From assembly GCF_002749615.1 (NCBI RefSeq), contig NZ_CP024201.1, forward strand, positions 992,001 through 1,056,000: DNA of 64,000 bases, in the 5' to 3' direction. The notes below the pieces were generated by a model. The model was not told where the DNA came from and did no database searches. It worked only from the letters and a program-made list of their open reading frames with translations. The stretch comes from Caulobacter mirabilis (lineage in GTDB: Bacteria; Pseudomonadota; Alphaproteobacteria; Caulobacterales; Caulobacteraceae). This document shows, piece after piece, positions 63,143-64,000 of this stretch. Each line of letters starts with the position of its first letter. Position 1 is the first letter of the stretch. The position numbers were made by a program, and so were the translations under genes.

Positions 63143-63808
63143 ATGGCAGAGGTTTCAGGATCTGGCTCCGTCATCGACAAGATCACCGGTTCACGCAACC
63201 GGATGGCGAACAACACCCAGACGTTCCTCAAGCTGCTGACCACGCAGCTGAAGAACCAGGATCCGCTGTCGCCGATGGATTCGACCCAGTTCACCGCCCA
63301 GATCACCCAGATGACGGGCGTGGAGCAGCAGCTGATCACCAATGATCTGCTGTCGATGCTGGTCGGCATGAACGACGGCGGCCTGGCCGGCACCGTCGAC
63401 CTGATCGGCAAGACCGTCACGGTGGCCACCGACAAGGCCCCGCTGGCGGACGGCAAGGCCAAGTGGACCTACGACCTCGACCGCAACGCGGCCAAGGTGA
63501 AGTACGAGGTCCTGAACTCGGCCGGCCAGGTCATCTACACGACCACCAAGCCTTCGGTGAAGGGCGGAACCGGCAACACCTTCGAGTGGGACGGCAAGAC
63601 CGACAAGGGCGTCCAGCTCGCCAACGGCGACCTCTACACGCTGAGGATCAGCGCCACCGGCTCGGGCGGCGAGAAGATCGGCACGACCACCCACACCACC
63701 GGCATCGCGACCTCCGTCGAATCCAAGAACGGCCAGAACATGGTGACCATCGGCAAGATCCAGGTCCCCGTCGGCGACGTCATTTCCGTCAAGCCCACCG
63801 CGGCCTGA
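63143..63808 (+). CDS. flgD: Flagellar hook assembly protein FlgD
   Basis: A 221-residue FlgD, the hook-capping scaffold needed for FlgE assembly. The conserved N-terminus is TFLKLLTTQLKNQDPLSPMDSTQFTAQITQMTGVEQQL, and the C-terminal part is a beta-sandwich (KYEVLNSAGQVIYT, TFEWDGKTDKGVQLANGDLYTLRI). It begins 10 nt after fliK, starting at MAEVSG; upstream codons belong to the overlapping fliK tail. Confidence 0.95.
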   Translation: MAEVSGSGSVIDKITGSRNRMANNTQTFLKLLTTQLKNQDPLSPMDSTQFTAQITQMTGVEQQLITNDLLSMLVGMNDGGLAGTVDLIGKTVTVATDKAPLADGKAKWTYDLDRNAAKVKYEVLNSAGQVIYTTTKPSVKGGTGNTFEWDGKTDKGVQLANGDLYTLRISATGSGGEKIGTTTHTTGIATSVESKNGQNMVTIGKIQVPVGDVISVKPTAA

Positions 63809-63841
63809 CCGGACAGCATTTCCAAGGAAGGATAACCCTCC

Positions 63842-64000
63842 ATGAGCATCAACAGCGCCATGCTCGCCGGCGTGACCGGCCTGACCGCGAACTCGCAGGC
63901 CCTGGCCGCGATCTCGGACAACATCGCGAACGTCAATACGGTCGGGTACAAGCGGACCCAGGCCAACTTCCAGACCCTGGTCACCGGCCGCTCGGCCACC
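63842..64000 (+). CDS. flgE: Flagellar hook protein FlgE (cut by the window edge)
   Basis: The first 53 codons of FlgE. It begins MSINSAMLAGVTGLTANSQALAAISDNIANVNTVGYKR, the N-terminal D0 helix with the rod-hook ANVNTVGYKR motif. It lies 33 nt after flgD. An AAGGAAGGATAA site precedes the ATG. The rest runs off the right edge, so length and C-terminus cannot be judged. Confidence 0.93.
   Translation, partial: MSINSAMLAGVTGLTANSQALAAISDNIANVNTVGYKRTQANFQTLVTGRSAT

Overview
The window is high-GC, densely coded bacterial DNA that reads as chromosome from a member of the Caulobacteraceae (Caulobacter/Phenylobacterium type; the genus cannot be fixed from sequence alone). The main support is a full-length ctrA cell-cycle regulator with a receiver Asp51 and a terminal Ala-Ala, whose upstream region is crowded with GANTC (CcrM-type) sites. 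Alphaproteobacterial clusters agree with this: prs/rplY/pth/ychF, cobS-dnaJ-like-bolA, aroK-aroB, a DUF4167 gene, and a flagellar block with sigma-54 promoters. I saw no rRNA, tRNA, CRISPR array, prophage or transposase gene. Most of the sequence is ordinary core and accessory chromosome.

Layout. 0-8.3 kb: two tandem dienelactone hydrolases, a sirtuin, then ychF, a TPR membrane protein, pth, rplY, a polyproline lipoprotein and prs, mostly on the minus strand. 8.4-16.1 kb: an orphan ExbD-like periplasmic domain, a P450, an SRAP protein, a DUF389 membrane protein, a lipoprotein, cobS (with no cobT beside it), a PAP2 phosphatase, a DnaJ-like protein and BolA. 16.2-25.9 kb: an HWE kinase/receiver pair, aroK-aroB, a serine hydrolase, xerD, mscS and a CoA-ester lyase. 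26-37 kb: ergothioneine genes egtB-egtD, a second P450, a thioesterase, an SDR, a membrane dipeptidase, accA, a nitronate monooxygenase and a solo LuxR regulator. 37-48.7 kb: a DUF4167 protein, prmC, a MOSC protein, a YihY-type membrane protein, a lipoprotein hydrolase, prfA, an M23 peptidase, arsC and a large M28 peptidase. 48.8-51.3 kb: a secreted protein of six cyanovirin-type repeats converging on ctrA. 51.3-57.8 kb: a PadR/membrane-protein pair, a MarR/monooxygenase divergent pair, a dmeR-dmeF metal efflux pair and mnmA. 57.9-64 kb: flgL and flgK divergent from fliK-flgD-flgE; flgE runs off the right edge.

Two families of intergenic palindromic repeats punctuate the window: a roughly 80-bp element in three copies (one inverted) and a roughly 150-bp bipartite element in two copies. 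Several operators can be read directly: the C6-tract dmeR site, dyads at the PadR, MarR, SDR, nitronate monooxygenase and CoA-lyase genes, a TTAA-N6-TTAA CtrA-type box at ctrA, and two opposed sigma-54 promoters in the flagellar intergenic region.

I did not find an unmistakable new multi-gene system. The best leads are the GANTC cluster at ctrA, the tandem cyanovirin-repeat protein, the two palindromic repeat families and the free-standing ExbD-like domain.
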